Shown here piece after piece: positions 60,776 through 64,000 of a DNA stretch of 64,000 nt (position 1 is the first letter of the stretch; each line of letters starts with the position of its first letter). The stretch covers positions 9,633,001 through 9,697,000 of the forward strand of contig NC_072795.1 of NCBI RefSeq assembly GCF_028583425.1, given 5' to 3'. Below the pieces are notes generated by a model, which saw nothing but the letters and a program-made list of their open reading frames with translations, ran no database searches and had not been told where the DNA came from. The position numbers and the translations under genes were made by a program. Source of the stretch: Eublepharis macularius (Eukaryota > Chordata > Lepidosauria > Squamata > Eublepharidae).

Positions 60776-62724
60776 GCCCAGTAGCGTATCTTCCATCCTG
60801 TATTTGTGCTTCACATTTTTGTGGCCCAGAAGTAATAGCATCAGAAAGATGGAAGTGGACCTAAGGGTTGTCTAGTCCAGCCGTTATTATTTATTTATTA
60901 TTTGATTTAATTTACAGTCCACTCTCCTTGTTAGCCCCTTCTCTGTATGTTTCAAACACAGAAACATTGCCTGTGTTACCTAGATGTGTCTCTTTGCAAA
61001 TTGGGGGAATTAGCAAACAAGGAGAAGCTGCAAGTGGTTGGTAACAAGCAAGATTCTCCACCAATGTATACCACATCCCTTCCCCGAGGAAACTGACTAG
61101 ACAAGTGTTTTCCAAAGCAGAAAATATTTTATTTAAAGGGAGAAATTCACACACACATCAAGAGGCAAATATATAAAAATCACAGTCATACAAGAGTCCT
61201 AGGAAAAGTGGTGAGGAGATTGGATACAGGTTGTAGGGTATGGGGAATAGTTACCTTCAGAGGAGTAGAGAGGTCTGTGGAGGAAGGAGGCTCAAACAAC
61301 CAGCATTCTTTGCCAGAGAGGAATCCGAGTGTCTGGCATTTGGATCCAAGTAAGTGCGTACGATTTGACTGGGGCAAAGCCTGATAAATTATAGTGCAAA
61401 ATGGACCCTAGAAGGTAACTTCAGTCGGACAAACAATGACCTTAATGGCTGTCTCCTGGAATAGATAAAGGGATTGCAAAGCCTTTATTGGCATTCCGGA
61501 TTGTAACAATGAGAGCTGGGGAGGTATTAGTCATTCCCAGTACTGGACAATGTCTCTGGGGTTGGACAATGAACTTGGAGTTTAGGTTAAGTTTTCCCAG
61601 GAAGAGTTTAAACTTCGCAATCATGACTGATAGCCCTTGATTTCTGGATAGGATTTGATTTTGATCAATCTTAAATGGATTAGGGAGGGGGAATGTCTGA
61701 AGCGTTTGTCTAAGGGAAATCTACTGAGGCACCTCTTTTGATAGGAACGCTACTCATCCTGCGGCTAGGAAGGTAGAAGCCCATCACACTTAACCACTCT
61801 GCATTCCATCAACATTCCATTCATATCTCAGGGCCAAGCTACACATGACGAATGACACTTGAACGGCAAGTGGATTGAGTGGAGTGAACAGGGAGAAATA
61901 CACTTGCCGTTCAAGTGTCATTCGTCATGTGTAGCTTGGCCCTCAGTCTCCCCTTTCGCCCAACTAGGCAGCTTGCTACTACGACATGAAGCACATTAGA
62001 GAGAGAGGGCTTATGATTCTTATAATCATAAGGGCATATTATATAACAGAGAGCTAGGCAGACTGCTCACACCTAAGCTAGGCAGAAAAATTGAAACCAG
62101 ACTCAGCCAGGAGACAGACCATGATGATTAGCGTATGAATTGTCAGGCGAGACAAGCTTTCAGCCCTCATGTCCTAGAGATGTACAAAGATCCTGAGACA
62201 ACAGGGTCACCCCAGAATTCCTGAATTAATCACCATAACACATCCTACTGATCTTCTCTTATCCACTTTCCTATCCTCAGGCGACTCAGGGCTCTGATAG
62301 TCTCACCCACCCGTATATCACAGGTCATCAGTTATTGTTGATAACTTTAGTTCTGCCCAGGAAGACTTTAAGAAACCTTCCCAGTTTCATTATCTCACCC
62401 TGGAGTCAGCTCACCAGTCCCTTTGTTCCTCTCCGGGAACAAGCATTAAGTCATTGTTTTGGGGGAAGAAGACATAATCTTGCCCCAGGGTACCTTCTAT
62501 GATATATCTGGACTAACCCTCAGTTGTAAGCATGCCCTTGGATTCAGTATCCACCCTCGGACCTCCATATGAGCCCTTCTGCACTGACACACTGAGCACT
62601 CAGTGCTGTCTCTCCCAGATTCTCTCTTCAGGATGGTAACTATCACCCAAAAAACCTCTATCAAACTTTTACCACTGCTTTCCAGTAAGCTCTGTGTTTG
62701 TGTTGTATGTGGTCTTGTGTGGAT
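60776..62724. other. Intronic or downstream stretch of gene B, mostly unrecognised
   Basis: Only the MITE at 61832 is named. The T-rich complement of a poly(A)-like motif at about 61126 ('attttatttaaagggag') might be the end of a - strand retroelement. Exon 4 of gene B was looked for (PFDP-type start) and not found. Confidence 0.4.
61832..61941. mobile_element. Palindromic MITE, family 1, flanked by CTCAG
   Basis: 110-bp inverted repeat; CTCAG at 61827-61831 and 61942-61946. It has lost 6 bp at the centre relative to the 116-bp copies. Confidence 0.85.
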
Positions 62725-62947
62725 GACTCAGCTCAACCCCACCCCTCCTGAGTAGATATAAATGACCTGCCAACATCTTTTCCACACTGTGACACTGAGA
62801 GATCTCTGTCTTTTGGTGCTACACCTCTGAAGATGCCAGCCACAGCTGCTGGCGAAACGTCAGGAACTACAATGACAAGACCACGGCAATACAGCCCTGA
62901 AAACCCACAACAACCATCATTCTCCAGCCGTGAAAGCCTTCGACAAT
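62725..62947 (+). mobile_element. Penelope-like terminus, + orientation
   Basis: 'gatataaatgacctgccaac' continues to 'ctccagccgtgaaagccttc' and gacaa, colinear with the reverse complement of 53288-53480. It is followed by an A-rich run (about 62952-62965). Confidence 0.75.
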
Positions 62948-63044
62948 ACATCAAAAAAAAAAAAACACCTCCAGGATCCATGGCCAATCTGGCCTGGAGG
63001 AAAATTCCTTCCTGACCCCAGTGGTGATATACAATATCCTAGGC

Positions 63045-63290
63045 ACACAAGAAAGGGCCACAAGAACTCTCCCTCTCACAATCTGCTTAAATTCATACTA
63101 AGCCATAGAATCAGCATTGCTGACAGATGGCCATCTACCCTCTGCTTATAAATATCCGAGGAAGGAGAGCTCATCACATCCCATGGAAACCTGTTCTACT
63201 GAAGAACCGCTGTAACTGTACTTTGTAATGTTTAGCTAATGTTTAGCCTAATATTTAGACAACAGCATGATTTAGGAGGCCAGTTCCTAA
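63045..63290 (-). mobile_element. CR1-like LINE 3' fragment
   Basis: 'gacagatggccatctaccct' and 'ggaaacctgttctactgaag' match the 39540 copy's style. Non-coding. Confidence 0.5.
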
Positions 63291-63551
63291 AGATTTGGTC
63301 CCTGTGCAACACAACCTTTTCCTGCATGTACTAGAAGTTATGCTATTGGCTGGGAAAGTGGTTGCATTTACACCTATTTCCCTGGCTTCCTTGCTAGATT
63401 CCCTTCAAGGAGAATACAGGAAAGTGCTGGGCGCTGCTTGCACCTCCCCAAATTCCCACTGGTTGCCAGAGGGGCCTGGAAATCATGCCTCTCTAGAAAT
63501 CACCAGAAACTATAGTAAAACCAATGAATTTTTGGCTATTCATCGAGTTTT

Positions 63552-63772
63552 TGGTTGCCAGCTCCTGGTTGGGAAATTCCTGGCAATTTTGTCGGTAGAG
63601 CCCAGGGAGGGAGGGGTTTGGGAACGGGAGTTACCTCAGTGAGGCATAATGCCATAGAGTTTACCATCCATAGAAGCTATTTTCTCCAGGGGAACTGATC
63701 TATGTGACCTGGAGATCAGTTGTAATTCCAAGAGATCTCCAGCCATTGCCTAGAGGTTGGCAAACCTATTTC
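63552..63772. mobile_element. Short DNA-transposon-like repeat with GGTTGCCA ends
   Basis: Left end 'ggttgccagctcctgg' and right end 'tagaggttggcaaacc' form imperfect inverted ends. The right half equals the repeat at 41-160. About 220 bp, without a frame. Target duplication not clear. Confidence 0.55.
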
Positions 63773-64000
63773 CATGGAGATGACATCGCATCATAACTCG
63801 ATGACAATTGTTATATATTTAAAGGAGAATCTCTTTTGGTAGATGACTAAGAACTGCTGGTGTAAGAATAGTGGCAGAAAATGAGAGCCAAGGTGGGGAA
63901 TCCGCTGCTGCCAGCAGGGCACTGGCAGACCTATGCAGGCTGGATAATCTGAAGGGAAGCATTATCCACACCATTAAAACAATGGGTTAGATAAAAAAAA

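Overview
The window is vertebrate nuclear DNA, most probably from a squamate reptile (lizard or gecko-like). The genes are split into short exons with GT-AG introns. The background is AT-rich and packed with repeats typical of squamates: tRNA-derived SINEs, a 5S-rRNA-derived SINE, CR1/L2/L1/RTE-like LINE pieces, Penelope-like elements with GIY-YIG endonucleases, a tyrosine-recombinase (Ngaro/DIRS) retrotransposon, many short hAT-type elements with 8-bp target duplications, and palindromic MITEs. Nothing looks bacterial or viral.

Host genes. Two cytochrome P450 family-2 genes lie head to tail on the + strand. Gene A contributes exons 4-9 (1608-30410, stop codon included); its exons 1-3 lie before the window. 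Gene B contributes exons 1-3 (47462-59239); exons 4-9 lie beyond the window. Every internal exon has the canonical CYP2 length (163, 150, 161, 177, 142, 188, 142 bp) and phase, and the key P450 motifs are present: proline hinge, WxxxR, I-helix GGTETT, ExxR and the heme loop FGAGARVCLG. About 17 kb separates the stop of gene A from the start of gene B. Gene B has a TATA box 42 bp before its ATG. A 75-bp copy of that proximal promoter, 69/75 identical by eye, sits alone at 40112-40186, suggesting a third, lost cluster member or a promoter-only duplication.

Mobile DNA by region. 2-5 kb: 5S SINE, Ngaro-like 3' fragment, MITEs, a 5'-truncated L1 with a 22-bp target duplication and a palindromic Penelope fragment, giving a readable nesting order. 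6.2-12.1 kb: a GC-rich, nearly complete Ngaro-type element on the - strand (gag, RT-RNase H, tyrosine recombinase, SGNH hydrolase) inside intron 5 of gene A, with one apparent frameshift in gag and one in the recombinase. 12-17 kb: local duplications, a hAT element, CR1, a MITE and Penelope. 18-30 kb (introns 6-8): tandem/inverted duplication, SINEs, hATs, an L2-like LINE, and a Penelope element inserted in a hAT with a perfect 120-bp target duplication. 30-47 kb (intergenic): hAT, Ngaro-like fragments including a 3 x 271-bp tandem array, L1/RTE pieces and nested MITEs. 48-64 kb (introns 1-3 of gene B and beyond): a 2.1-kb hAT containing a MITE, a 1.9-kb hAT, Penelope and L2/CR1 LINEs.

The two P450s would act as ER-anchored monooxygenases. 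The rest of the window is explained mainly by layered transposition, much of it datable from nesting and target duplications. Family names for repeats come from recognisable domains, termini and target duplications, not from a database search.
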